Source of the DNA: Hymenobacter convexus
GTDB lineage: Bacteria; Bacteroidota; Bacteroidia; Cytophagales; Hymenobacteraceae
Length of the DNA: 64,000 nt
Reading direction: 5' to 3'
NCBI RefSeq assembly: GCF_030580955.1
Contig: NZ_JAUQON010000001.1
Span: 248,001-312,000, forward strand
A program made the translations under genes and the position numbers. Positions 8,704 to 16,615 of the stretch are shown in pieces (position 1 is the stretch's first letter; the number at the start of each line of letters is the position of its first letter). The notes below the pieces were generated by a model, which was not told where the DNA came from, ran no database searches, and saw only the letters and a program-made list of their open reading frames with translations.

Positions 8704-9477
8704 TTATTTCAGGCCCGAGACATCGAGCTTGGAGCCTTCGGCCAAGAAGGTGTTGGCCGTGGCCACTACCTCGGCGGGCGACTTCGAGCGCTCCAGGCTG
8801 GAGTTTGCGGGGGCGTTGTTGGTCGTCACGCCGCTGGTGTTGGCCGTGGTGAGGGTCACCACGTCGTTGCCCACGAAGGTGGCTTCGCCAACCAGGTCGC
8901 GGATAATGGCGGCGTGGCGGGCTTCTACCGACACAATCTTACCGGCCAGGGTGAGGTACAGCGGCGAGGCGATGTACTGGCCTGCGCCGTTGTAGGCAGC
9001 CACGCCCAGGTCTTCGAACGCCATGGCGGTGCCCAGCACGCTGGTGCGGCTGTTGAAGTCAACCTTGGAGAAGTCTGGCGTCAGGCTGTCGCTGATGCGG
9101 CCCGAGGTGATGGCAGCTTTGAAGAATTCGCGGTGGATGACTTCGTGGTAGTAGAGGTCGTCCAGAATCTGCTTCTCGGCGCTGGTGGAGCCCAGGCCCG
9201 TGTAGTAGGTGCCCGTGCGCAGCCGGGTATAGAAACCGGCTTCGAGCTGCTCCAACGCATAAGCGTAGTTCAGCACGCCGGTATCGCCCGAGCCCACATT
9301 GATGAGGTTGCTGGAGGTAACGGGGTCATTGTCTTTCGAGCAGCCCGCCAATACCAGGGCCGTAGCACCCGCCGTGGCACCGGCGTACATGAAGAAAGAA
9401 CGACGCTTGATGGGCGTGTACAGCGGCTGAGCGAACGAAGTATCGTCGGAGCCACGAGGCTGGAGATTGTCGGACAT
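8704..9477 (-). CDS. Ferritin-like lipoprotein, first pair
   Basis: A 257-residue ferritin-like lipoprotein and the first gene of the six-gene array. The N terminus contains TPIKRRSFFMYAGATAGATALVLAGC, a twin-Arg-like lipoprotein signal with Cys near residue 46. Ligand helices are intact: LEQLEAGFY, YHEVIHREFF, FEDLGVAAYNG, SVEARHAAIIRDL. The last 40 residues carry a Thr/Asn-rich insert before the terminal helix. The 266-base AT-richer spacer upstream (9478-9743) is shared with the divergent BatD-like gene and must hold the promoters; no perfect TAnnTTTG box was found there. Confidence 0.88.
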   Translation of the reverse strand: MSDNLQPRGSDDTSFAQPLYTPIKRRSFFMYAGATAGATALVLAGCSKDNDPVTSSNLINVGSGDTGVLNYAYALEQLEAGFYTRLRTGTYYTGLGSTSAEKQILDDLYYHEVIHREFFKAAITSGRISDSLTPDFSKVDFNSRTSVLGTAMAFEDLGVAAYNGAGQYIASPLYLTLAGKIVSVEARHAAIIRDLVGEATFVGNDVVTLTTANTSGVTTNNAPANSSLERSKSPAEVVATANTFLAEGSKLDVSGLK

Positions 9478-9743
9478 GGTGAAAACAGGTTAGGTGAAAA
9501 AGAAAATGATGCGGTGGGAAAAGGCAATAAGGGTCCGCTCGGCGCCGAAGGGCCGTTTTTTGGAGAATTAAGCCAGCAGTGTTGGGGTGTTGTGTGGGCA
9601 GATACGGCAATAGCGCCTGGGAAGGATTCACAAAGCCCAAATTTTGTATTGCAAATGCCGGGACAGTTTATTATATCTCAGTTGTTGCATAAACGCGGAA
9701 ATGCGGATTCCACCGTTAGGGGCTACTTTTAAGGTCTGCTAAC

Positions 9744-11279
9744 GTGCCGGCAACTATGGGAAGATTTTTTAGGCAAATGCTATGGCTCGGGTGGCTGCTG
9801 GGGGCGGGGAGCGCCGCCGCGCAGCCGGCCGCCGCGCCCTCGGCCGCGCCGCCCAGGCCCGCCAGCACTGCCCCGGCCGATGTGGAATTGGTGCCGGGGC
9901 CGGCGGCGCTGCCCGTCACGGGCGTTTTCACGCTGGGTTTCCGGCTGCGGGGGGGCACGCTGGACAAGTACTCCGAGTTTCCGGAGCTGGAGGGCTTCAA
10001 AAAAATCGGCAAAACCCGCACCAACACCGTGCGCACCGTGCAGGGCCGCCGCTTCGTCGATGTCACCATCACGCAGCGCTACGTGCCCTACGGCGAGGGC
10101 GATGTCGTTATCAAGCCCTTCCAGCTGACTGTGAATGGCGTGGTGCTGCGCGGCGGCGGCAACACCGTGCACGTGGGCCCGGCGCCGGTGCCCAACCCGG
10201 GCACCCTCACCAAGCCCGCCAACCCCAATGCCCCGCTGCAAGCCGTGGCCGACCTCGACAAGATGTTCGGCAAGCCCAAGCCGGCGCTCTACCAGGACGT
10301 GCCCGACCACGCCTTTCTGGCCGTGGTGGCCGAGCGGCCGCGTGTATTTGTGGGCGAAGGCGTGCGCGTGGGCCTGTATTTCTACCTCAAGCCCGAAGAC
10401 CAGGCCCTGCTGGCCTTTCACGATTTCAACGACCAGCTGCCGCCGCTGCTGCACGAACTGCACCAGCCCACCGCCTGGCAGGAGCCCGGCCCCGACGCCA
10501 GCGTGACGCCCGACACCGTGCGCCACCTGGACCAGCGCTACCTGCGCTTCCGGCTGGCCGAAAACATCTATTACCCCCTCACGGCCCAGCCCCTGCGCTT
10601 CCCGCCCCTGGCCCTGACGATGGTGAAATTCAAGGTGCTGAAAAAGCCCGAACCGGGCCAGGACAACCGCCTGGCGGGCTACAAAACCTACTACGCGCCG
10701 GGCGTGCAGGTGCAGGTACAGGGCCTGCCGCAGGCGGCCCGGCAGGGCGCGGTGGCGGTGGGGACGTTCGAGGTGCGGGAAGCCATCAGCCGCACCCGGT
10801 TTCGGGTGGGCGAGTCGTTCACTTACTCGTTTGGGGTGGAGGGCCGCGGCAACCTGGCGGCCGTGCTGGCACCCACCTGGCTATCTCGGCCAGGGCTAGA
10901 AGTGTTTGGGCCTGAGGTGAAAGAAGAGCCGACGCCCGGCGGCGGGCGCAAAATGTTTCGCTACCGCCTGGTGGCGCGCCGCCCGGGCGTGCTGCCTCTC
11001 GACAGCCTCCTCAGCCTCGTCGTGTTCAACCCCGCCACGGCCCGCTACGACACGCTCCGGCCCGAGGTACGCCCCGATGTGCGCGGTGTGGTGGCCGCGC
11101 CCGCACCCCTGCCCAAGCCCGAGGAAGACCCCTTCTACGGTCCCGCGCTGGCGGGCGCCGACGACACCCTGCAGTCGCTCGACGTGTACCGCGACGTGCG
11201 CCGCTACGCCGACTGGCTGCTGGTTGGGCTGGCCGGCGTGGCGGCCATTGGCTGGTGGCGGGCGGGGCGGCGGGCGTAG
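9744..11279 (+). CDS. BatD-family protein
   Basis: A 511-residue membrane-anchored periplasmic protein of the BatD family (first described with the Bacteroides aerotolerance genes). It starts with a basic, hydrophobic signal (MGRFFRQMLWLGWLLGAGSAAAQ), followed by tandem beta-sandwich regions. Signature pieces are FTLGFRLRGG, GFKKIGKTRTNTVRTVQGRRFVDVTITQRYVPYGEG, VTVNG-like segments and RFRVGESFTYSFGVEGRGNL. One transmembrane helix lies at the C terminus (WLLVGLAGVAAIGWW) before a short basic tail. The Met at 9756 is an equally possible start. BatA/B/C partners, usual in complete clusters, are not adjacent, so this looks like a stand-alone copy. A palindrome follows, then aroC. Confidence 0.8.
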   Translation: MPATMGRFFRQMLWLGWLLGAGSAAAQPAAAPSAAPPRPASTAPADVELVPGPAALPVTGVFTLGFRLRGGTLDKYSEFPELEGFKKIGKTRTNTVRTVQGRRFVDVTITQRYVPYGEGDVVIKPFQLTVNGVVLRGGGNTVHVGPAPVPNPGTLTKPANPNAPLQAVADLDKMFGKPKPALYQDVPDHAFLAVVAERPRVFVGEGVRVGLYFYLKPEDQALLAFHDFNDQLPPLLHELHQPTAWQEPGPDASVTPDTVRHLDQRYLRFRLAENIYYPLTAQPLRFPPLALTMVKFKVLKKPEPGQDNRLAGYKTYYAPGVQVQVQGLPQAARQGAVAVGTFEVREAISRTRFRVGESFTYSFGVEGRGNLAAVLAPTWLSRPGLEVFGPEVKEEPTPGGGRKMFRYRLVARRPGVLPLDSLLSLVVFNPATARYDTLRPEVRPDVRGVVAAPAPLPKPEEDPFYGPALAGADDTLQSLDVYRDVRRYADWLLVGLAGVAAIGWWRAGRRA

Positions 11280-11294
11280 TTTTGAGGGATTTTG

Positions 11295-11369
11295 GTTGTC
11301 AGTTGTTCGTTGCCAGTTGTTAGGCTGGTGTCGTTTGGGGCTAACAACTGGCAACAAACAACTGACAAC
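11295..11369. repeat. Palindrome between BatD-like gene and aroC
   Basis: GTTGTCAGTTGTTCGTTGCC and the following bases to 11323 are repeated inverted at 11341-11369 with one mismatch; the loop is 17 bases. It is a different family from the GTCATGCTGAG repeats and has no T-tract of terminator type. Confidence 0.85.
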
Positions 11370-11383
11370 TATACGCTAAACCA

Positions 11384-12463
11384 ATGTCCAATACCTTCGG
11401 CTCCCTCTTTCGCATCACCACCTTTGGCGAGTCGCACGGGGCGGGCATCGGCGTGATTATTGACGGCTGCCCGGCCGGCGTGGCCGTGGATGCCGCCCGG
11501 ATTCAGGCGGCGCTGGACCGGCGCCGGCCCGGGCAGTCCGACCTCACCACGCCGCGCAAAGAGGCCGATACCGTGCACATTCAGTCGGGTCTATTCGAGG
11601 GTTTTACTACCGGCACGCCCATCAGCCTGTTCATCCCCAACGCCGACCAACGCTCCGACGACTACTCGCACATTGCCCACGCCTACCGCGCCAGCCATGC
11701 CGACTATACCTACGACGTAAAATACGGCCGGCGCGACTACCGCGGCGGCGGCCGCAGCTCGGCCCGCGAAACGGCGGCCCGCGTGGCGGCCGGCGCCGTG
11801 GCCATGCAGCTGCTGGCGCATTTTGGGGTTGAAATTGCCGCGTATGTCTCGGCCGTGGGCGAGGTAGAATTGCCTTTGGACTACCAGGAGCTGGATTTAA
11901 GCCTCATCGACAGCAACCCCGTGCGCTGCCCACACCCCGAAACCGCCGCCCGCATGGAGGCCCGCATCCGCGAAGCCCAGGCGGCGCGCGACACGGTGGG
12001 CGGCGTGATTACGGGCGTGGCCCGGCACGTGCCCGCCGGCCTGGGCGAGCCCGTTTTCGACAAGCTGCCGGCCGTGCTGGGGCATGCCTTGCTGAGTATT
12101 AACGCGGTGAAAGGGTTTGAATTCGGCTCCGGCTTTGCCGGGACCAAGCTGCCGGGCTCGGTGCACAACGACGAATTCTATACCGACGAAACCGGCGCCG
12201 TGCGCACCCGCACCAACCACAGCGGCGGCAGCCAGGGCGGCATCAGCAACGGCCAGGATATTTATTTCCGCGTCGCCTTCAAGCCCGTGGCCACGCTGCT
12301 CCAGCCCCAGCAAACCATCAACGACCAAGGCGAGGCCGTGACGCTGGTGGGCCGCGGCCGCCACGACGCCTGCGTGCTGCCCCGCGCCGTGCCTATCGTG
12401 GAAGCCATGACGCAACTGGTGCTGGCCGACTTGCTGCTGCGGGCGCGGGCCAACCGGCTGTAA
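11384..12463 (+). CDS. aroC: Chorismate synthase
   Basis: Chorismate synthase converts 5-enolpyruvylshikimate-3-phosphate to chorismate with reduced FMN, the last step of the shikimate pathway. The 359-residue protein shows the family signatures: [20 protein letters not shown] near the N terminus, [24 protein letters not shown] around residues 113-136 and [24 protein letters not shown] around residues 275-300. Length and start are normal for the family. No other shikimate genes are nearby, and the gene appears monocistronic, placed between two palindrome-bearing or promoter-bearing spacers. Confidence 0.98.
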   Translation: MSNTFGSLFRITTFGESHGAGIGVIIDGCPAGVAVDAARIQAALDRRRPGQSDLTTPRKEADTVHIQSGLFEGFTTGTPISLFIPNADQRSDDYSHIAHAYRASHADYTYDVKYGRRDYRGGGRSSARETAARVAAGAVAMQLLAHFGVEIAAYVSAVGEVELPLDYQELDLSLIDSNPVRCPHPETAARMEARIREAQAARDTVGGVITGVARHVPAGLGEPVFDKLPAVLGHALLSINAVKGFEFGSGFAGTKLPGSVHNDEFYTDETGAVRTRTNHSGGSQGGISNGQDIYFRVAFKPVATLLQPQQTINDQGEAVTLVGRGRHDACVLPRAVPIVEAMTQLVLADLLLRARANRL

Positions 12464-12469
12464 GCAGCG

Positions 12470-12498
12470 TTGTGATTGGCGCTTAGCTGCTATTTTCG
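12470..12498 (+). promoter_or_regulatory. Possible Bacteroidota promoter for the M50 gene
   Basis: TTG at 12470-12472, an 18-base spacer and TATTTTCG at 12491-12498 (one mismatch to TAnnTTTG). The box ends 3 bases before the ATG at 12502, so the transcript would be nearly leaderless, or translation starts at a later Met (12511 or 12532). Confidence 0.35.
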
Positions 12499-12501
12499 CT
12501 T

Positions 12502-13674
12502 ATGGGCGCAATGCAGGAAAAAGCGTTAAATATGTTCCATGGGGCCATTTCTATGGTCTGGATAGTGCTGTTTATCTGCTGGGTCGATAAGCTAATGGAC
12601 TACCGAATTGCCGGCTACCTCACGCACACCCAATTTGGGGTGGTGGTGACCAGCATTTTTCCGCTCTACGTAGCCGCCGTTGCCATCCACGAAGCGGGCC
12701 ATTGGTTTGGTGGGCGGTGGCTTGGCTTCATTGGAATAAAATTCACGGTGCTGTGGCTGAACATCGAGCGCCACGGCCAGCACTGGAGGTTTAAGTGGGC
12801 AAAACGCCCCGCCAAACTAGCCGGGCTGGTGGTGCACTATCCCGTTGGCAGCCGGCAGCTGCGCCTGCGCAAAGTCGCTTCGGTGGCGGCCGGCCCCGTA
12901 GCCAACCTAGCCACGGGCGCCGTTGCCATCCTGCTGAGCTACGCGCTTGCCGGCCCCGCGGGCATTATTTCGAGCCCCGCCCGCTTGCTGACCGTTGCGG
13001 AGCTTCAGTTGTTCGGCCTGGTGTCGGCCTTCATGGGCTGTGCCAATCTGCTGCCGAGGAAATTAAGCAACGGCATGCGAAACGACGGGTTGCTGCTGTG
13101 GCACCTGTGGCGGCGCGAGCCCGCCCTGCATCGGCAGCTGGCCGTGACGGCGCTCATGGGCAGCTCATACGCGGGCTTGCGGCCCCGCGACTGGGACAGC
13201 ATACTGCTGGACCATGCCCTTGCCAGCCCCGACAGTTCGGCTCTCGATTGCAGTGCCTGGCTGCTGGCTTATTCGCATCACCTCGATGCCAACCGGCCCG
13301 ACCAAGCGCGCACTTTGCTATACGCCTGCCTGGATAAACTCAGCACGCTGACATCGCAAAGTCAGCAAGAGGTGTGCTGCGAGGCGGCTTATTTCGAGGC
13401 CCGGCACGCTCGAAACGCCGCGCAGGCGCAGCAATGGCTGGAGCAGGCTCAGCAGATTAAGGCACTCGACGCCGCCGACGACTATTTTACGCGGGCCGAA
13501 GTGGCGTGGACCTTGGGCAAGTACGAAGAAGCCCAAACGCATTTTCGAAGGGCCGAAGCCGAGCCCCTCGTGCTGAATGCCAACAACGCAGCCGGCCATA
13601 TACTGGCCCTCGAGCGCATAGCTGATTTGCGGGCACGGCTGGCAACCGTGCCCGCCACCACCGCACCAATGTAG
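12502..13674 (+). CDS. M50-type membrane metalloprotease with C-terminal repeat region
   Basis: A 390-residue protein. The N-terminal half has several membrane segments and HEAGHWFGG near residue 65, an H-E-x-x-H zinc motif, matched by a second-site region NLLPRKLSNGMRNDG near residue 186 whose Asp could be the third ligand, as in site-2 (M50) proteases. The C-terminal half (about residues 215-385) is soluble and helical, with TPR-like pairs such as SQQEVCCEAAYFEARHARNAAQAQQWLEQA and RAEVAWTLGKYEEAQTHFRRAEAE. The substrate is unknown. The start may be 12502, 12511 or 12532, because a candidate promoter box ends at 12498. The gene stands alone between aroC and nfu. Confidence 0.75.
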   Translation: MGAMQEKALNMFHGAISMVWIVLFICWVDKLMDYRIAGYLTHTQFGVVVTSIFPLYVAAVAIHEAGHWFGGRWLGFIGIKFTVLWLNIERHGQHWRFKWAKRPAKLAGLVVHYPVGSRQLRLRKVASVAAGPVANLATGAVAILLSYALAGPAGIISSPARLLTVAELQLFGLVSAFMGCANLLPRKLSNGMRNDGLLLWHLWRREPALHRQLAVTALMGSSYAGLRPRDWDSILLDHALASPDSSALDCSAWLLAYSHHLDANRPDQARTLLYACLDKLSTLTSQSQQEVCCEAAYFEARHARNAAQAQQWLEQAQQIKALDAADDYFTRAEVAWTLGKYEEAQTHFRRAEAEPLVLNANNAAGHILALERIADLRARLATVPATTAPM

Positions 13675-13709
13675 GTACATTTGCAACCTCCGATGCCCCG
13701 TTGCGGTTG

Positions 13710-13717
13710 TACCTTTG
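13710..13717 (+). promoter_or_regulatory. Promoter -7 box for nfu
   Basis: TACCTTTG is a perfect TAnnTTTG box. No TTG is at the ideal distance (nearest candidate 26 bases upstream). It lies in front of the chosen start at 13766 and argues against a start at 13715. Confidence 0.6.
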
Positions 13718-13765
13718 CCGTTGCAAACGCGTCAAGCTTTCCCCTTGATTTTAAGCCTCCCAGCC

Positions 13766-14365
13766 ATGTCTGTTTCCATTTATGCCGAAGCCTCTCCCAA
13801 CCCGGAGAGCATGAAATTTGTCCTCAACAACAACCTGCTGGTTGATGGCGTGAGCGTCGATTACCCCAACCTCGAAGCCGCCGCCAACTCGCCGCTGGCG
13901 CAGGAGCTGTTCAATTTCGACTACGTGGGCCGCGTGTTCATCGCCCAGAACTTCGTGACCATCACCAAAACGCAGCCCGACCTGGGCTGGACGCAGTTGA
14001 TTCCGGAGCTGCGCCAGTTCCTGAAAAGCTACGTGGAAGCCGGTGGCCCCATCTTCACCGTCGACCCCGCCGCCGAGCAAAAAGCCGCCCAGGCGGCCAC
14101 CGCCGGCGACCCCACCCAGCAGGAAGGCCAGATTGCCCAGAAAGTCATCGACCTGCTTGATAACTACGTGCGCCCCGCCGTGGAGCAGGACGGCGGCAAC
14201 ATCACCTTCAAAAGCTACCACGAAGGCATCGTGACCGTGAATCTGCAGGGCTCGTGCTCCGGCTGCCCCTCGGCCACCGTCACCCTGAAATCGGGCATCG
14301 AAAACCTGCTCAAGCGCATGGTACCCGAAGTGCAAAGCGTAGTGGCCGAAGGCATTATGGTGTAA
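13766..14365 (+). CDS. Nfu/NifU-type iron-sulfur cluster carrier
   Basis: A 199-residue two-domain Fe-S carrier. Residues 1 to about 90 match the Nfu N-terminal domain (YAEASPNPESMKFVLNNNLL, FNFDYVGRVFIAQNFVTI), and residues 115-199 match the NifU-like C-terminal domain with the cluster-binding C-x-x-C in GSCSGCPSATVTLKSGIENLLKRMVPEV. The role is transfer of Fe-S clusters to client proteins in the cytoplasm. The frame opens at 13715, but the Met at 13766 (MSVSIYAEASPNPESMKF) matches family N termini and lies below a perfect -7 box. The gene ends at a long nested palindrome with an internal terminator. Confidence 0.93.
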   Translation: MSVSIYAEASPNPESMKFVLNNNLLVDGVSVDYPNLEAAANSPLAQELFNFDYVGRVFIAQNFVTITKTQPDLGWTQLIPELRQFLKSYVEAGGPIFTVDPAAEQKAAQAATAGDPTQQEGQIAQKVIDLLDNYVRPAVEQDGGNITFKSYHEGIVTVNLQGSCSGCPSATVTLKSGIENLLKRMVPEVQSVVAEGIMV

Positions 14366-14376
14366 GTAAAAACGCC

Positions 14377-14556
14377 GTCATTGCGAGGCCGCAGGCCGTG
14401 GCAATCCGTCCTGTTCTCAGCGACAAAACTTCAGAACATAAAAAGCCCCGGCTCTGAACGAGTCGGGGCTTTTTATGTTCTGAAGTGGCTTCATTACAAC
14501 TCAGGGGTGGTCGCTAAGAGAGGACGGATTGCCACGGCCTGCGGCCTCGCAATGAC
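14377..14556. repeat. Nested palindrome with an embedded terminator
   Basis: The outer arms start GTCATTGCGAGGCCGCAGGC and end with the inverse at 14556. Next inward are TCTCAGCGAC and its partner GTCGCTAAGAGA, and in the centre the terminator hairpin of 14429-14485. The arms differ in sequence from family A. Confidence 0.9.
14429..14485. terminator. Strong bidirectional terminator between nfu and the DUF5777 gene
   Basis: A perfect 22-bp stem (CTTCAGAACATAAAAAGCCC and two more bases, paired with its inverse) around a 13-base loop; AAAAAGCCCCG and CGGGGCTTTTT give T-tracts for both strands. Confidence 0.9.
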
Positions 14557-14573
14557 AGCCAGAATGTGACGTC

Positions 14574-15494
14574 CTATAGCTGCGACTTGATGGTGAAATT
14601 CCGCGCCACGGTGAAACCGAAGTAGATATCGCCTTTGAAGAAGTTGCCCTCGGTTTGGGGCACGAAGAACTTCTCGGTCATGCCTTTGGAGTTGGTGACG
14701 TGGAGCTGGAACACGTGGCCGCCGGTTTCAATGTCGAAGCCCACGCCAAGGGCGTTGTGGAAATGGTCGGCCACGTAGCCGGGCAGCACGTAGAAATAAT
14801 CGGCGGTGAGGGCCACGCGCTTGGTCAGCTTCTGGCGCAGGCCCGCCCCGATGGAGTACACATCGTTCTGCATGCCGGCCAGCGCCACGTAGTTGCGGTG
14901 GATGAGCGTGGGCATGAGCTGCACCGACAGGTTGGAGTTGAACTTGCGGGCGATGAGCACCTGGTAGGCATAGTCCATGCGCGAGCCCACGCTGCGCTCC
15001 GCGGTATTGGCTACTTCGTTGAATTTGAGCGTGGTGATGGCCGAAGAGGCAAACAGTGTGACCGAAACCGGCACGGGCCGCGCGCCGCTGGTCTGGCGCA
15101 GGGCGCGGTACTTGAGAAAGCCGTCGAAGGTTTTTTCCTGCGAGCTGCGGCCCACGCCCACGGCCAGCCGGTCGCTCAGGCCATACTCGAAGCTGAGGCG
15201 CAGCACGGCCTGGTCGAGGCCGAAAAACTCGTAGGCGCCGCTGTTGAGCGTGCCGAAGCGGTGCTGAATGAGGAAGGCCAGCGTGCCGTGGCCCGGCGTT
15301 TCGACCGATTGGGCGTTGATGATGTGCGTGCCCTTGAAGGTGGCCGCCACCGCCTCGCGCTTGGTCGAGTCGGTGGTCTGCTTTTCGAGGTCGCGCAGCA
15401 AATCGGTTTGGGCGCGGGCCGGGCTGGCCAGCGCGAGCAGGCCCGCCAGCAGCAGGCCCGAAAAGCAGAAATTGGCGTAAAAATGACGGCGCAT
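14574..15494 (-). CDS. DUF5777-type outer-membrane beta-barrel protein
   Basis: A 306-residue exported protein. Residues 1-28 form a signal peptide ending SPARAQ. The rest alternates short hydrophobic strands ending in aromatic residues (AFLIQHRFG, VLRLSFEYGLSDRLAVGVGRSS, VALTADYFYVLPGY) and closes with FTVARNFTIKSQL, as expected of an outer-membrane barrel of about 12-14 strands. GTLAFLIQHRFGTLNSG is characteristic of DUF5777. The function is unknown. It is the last gene of a three-gene set, behind a YceI-family protein (29-base gap) and a haem protein, suggesting an envelope redox or lipid/quinone-related job. Confidence 0.8.
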   Translation of the reverse strand: MRRHFYANFCFSGLLLAGLLALASPARAQTDLLRDLEKQTTDSTKREAVAATFKGTHIINAQSVETPGHGTLAFLIQHRFGTLNSGAYEFFGLDQAVLRLSFEYGLSDRLAVGVGRSSQEKTFDGFLKYRALRQTSGARPVPVSVTLFASSAITTLKFNEVANTAERSVGSRMDYAYQVLIARKFNSNLSVQLMPTLIHRNYVALAGMQNDVYSIGAGLRQKLTKRVALTADYFYVLPGYVADHFHNALGVGFDIETGGHVFQLHVTNSKGMTEKFFVPQTEGNFFKGDIYFGFTVARNFTIKSQL

Positions 15495-15523
15495 AATGAA
15501 GGAGGAATAGGCGGGAAGTCTGA

Positions 15524-16114
15524 TTAATGAGCTGGCGTGACGGCGCCCACGGCCCCGGGCACGGGGTCGCAGGTGAGGGCCACGCGCACGGTCACGATTT
15601 TGGCGATGTTGTTGCGCACGAGCAGCGGGATTTCGATGTTGTAGTCGGCCGTGGCCACCGGAAACACAGCGAATGCCAGCAGCTGGCCGCTTTTCAGCTC
15701 CACGCTGGCGGGCGCCTGAATGTGGTGCGTGACGCCGTGCAGGGTCAGGTCGCCTTCCACCTGCACGTTGTGCGGGCCGGCGGTAGCCAGCGTGGCGGCG
15801 TCGAAGCTCACGAAGCGGCCCGTGAAGGTGGCTTTTGGAAATTTGTCCGACTCCATGTAGTTCTCGTTGAAGTGCTCCTGCATGAGGGTGCGCTTGAACA
15901 CGAAGCCCTTGATGGGTACCGAAAAGGCCAGTTGGCCGGCCGCAAAGTCGAGCACGGCGGCCACCTGTTGGTTTTTCGCCTCAATGTCCTCGATGGGACT
16001 GGCCGAAAAAAACGATACCCGCCCCGTCTTGGTCATGAACTTGCTTTGCGCGTGCGTTTGGCTCAGTGCCGAGAGCGAGAAGAGCGCAAGCAGCAGAAAG
16101 AAGGGGCGTTTCAT
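15524..16114 (-). CDS. YceI-family periplasmic protein
   Basis: A 196-residue secreted protein with a clear signal peptide (MKRPFFLLLALFSLSALSQTHAQ) followed by one YceI-like lipocalin domain (PF04264). Visible elements are TGRVSFFSASPIEDIEAKNQQV, FVFKRTLMQEHFNENYMESDKFPKATFTGRF and VEGDLTLHGVTHHIQAPASV, the last being the conserved G-x-L-T-[LI]-x-G-x-T strand. Members bind isoprenoid or quinone-like lipids; the ligand here is not known. It sits 13 bases after the stop of the haem protein at 16128 and 29 bases before the DUF5777 gene, so the three are very probably one operon. Confidence 0.92.
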   Translation of the reverse strand: MKRPFFLLLALFSLSALSQTHAQSKFMTKTGRVSFFSASPIEDIEAKNQQVAAVLDFAAGQLAFSVPIKGFVFKRTLMQEHFNENYMESDKFPKATFTGRFVSFDAATLATAGPHNVQVEGDLTLHGVTHHIQAPASVELKSGQLLAFAVFPVATADYNIEIPLLVRNNIAKIVTVRVALTCDPVPGAVGAVTPAH

Positions 16115-16127
16115 AGCGAGAAGGAAG

Positions 16128-16541
16128 TTAGTTGTTGGGCTTGCCGGCGGCTATCCAGGTTTCGATGCGCTGGATGTCGCATTCCGAGAGTTGGTCGCGG
16201 CCCTGCGGCATGGGAATGGCGTTGGGGGCGTGCCGAATGCTGCCGATGATTTTGGCCGGCGAGAAATAGCGGTTGATGGCCGCGTAATCACCAAAGTTGT
16301 TCCCCGAACCTTTGGTCGTGTACACGGTACTGCCGTGGCACTCGCGGCAATGGGCGTCGAAAATCGGGGAGATGACGGCGCTGTAGGTCACGGTTTCGTG
16401 GGGCACGTCGCACTCGGGCACGGGGTCGCCGTGCGAGTAGGAGCAACCGGCTGCCAGGCCGAGCGCGAGGAGCGAAGCGCCCGCTAACACGGGCCGCAGC
16501 AGGGCAGAAAAAGAGGAGTTGACGGACATACCGAACAGCAT
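16128..16541 (-). CDS. Small c-type haem lipoprotein
   Basis: A 137-residue exported protein with one haem-c motif, CRECH near residue 88, preceded by YSAVISPIFDAHC, the usual start of planctomycete/Bacteroidota-type cytochrome-c domains. A late Met in MPQGRDQLSECDIQRIETWIAAGKP is the likely distal haem ligand, and the following helix matches cytochrome C-terminal helices. The N terminus is hydrophobic and ends LGLAAGCS, a lipobox, so it is probably anchored. A start at 16529 (MSVNSSF) is also possible. It heads the operon with the YceI and DUF5777 genes. It may pass electrons in the periplasm; partner enzymes are not visible. Confidence 0.85.
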   Translation of the reverse strand: MLFGMSVNSSFSALLRPVLAGASLLALGLAAGCSYSHGDPVPECDVPHETVTYSAVISPIFDAHCRECHGSTVYTTKGSGNNFGDYAAINRYFSPAKIIGSIRHAPNAIPMPQGRDQLSECDIQRIETWIAAGKPNN

Positions 16542-16615
16542 CAGAGAAAATAAAAAGATAGGCAGGCCCAGGCCTGGGACCGGAAAGCTACGACGACTGG
16601 CGGGCCTTTGCGCCC

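Noticed and set aside
9540..9575. CGGC/GCCG hairpin with T-run as terminator
   Set aside because: The stem is only 4 bp and on the plus strand, while no plus-strand gene ends there.
3976..9660. AAATTTTGTATT present on both sides of the ferritin-like cluster, as possible insertion target repeats
   Set aside because: Only 12 bases, AT-rich and imperfect beyond that; with no other mobile signs it could be chance or promoter-related.
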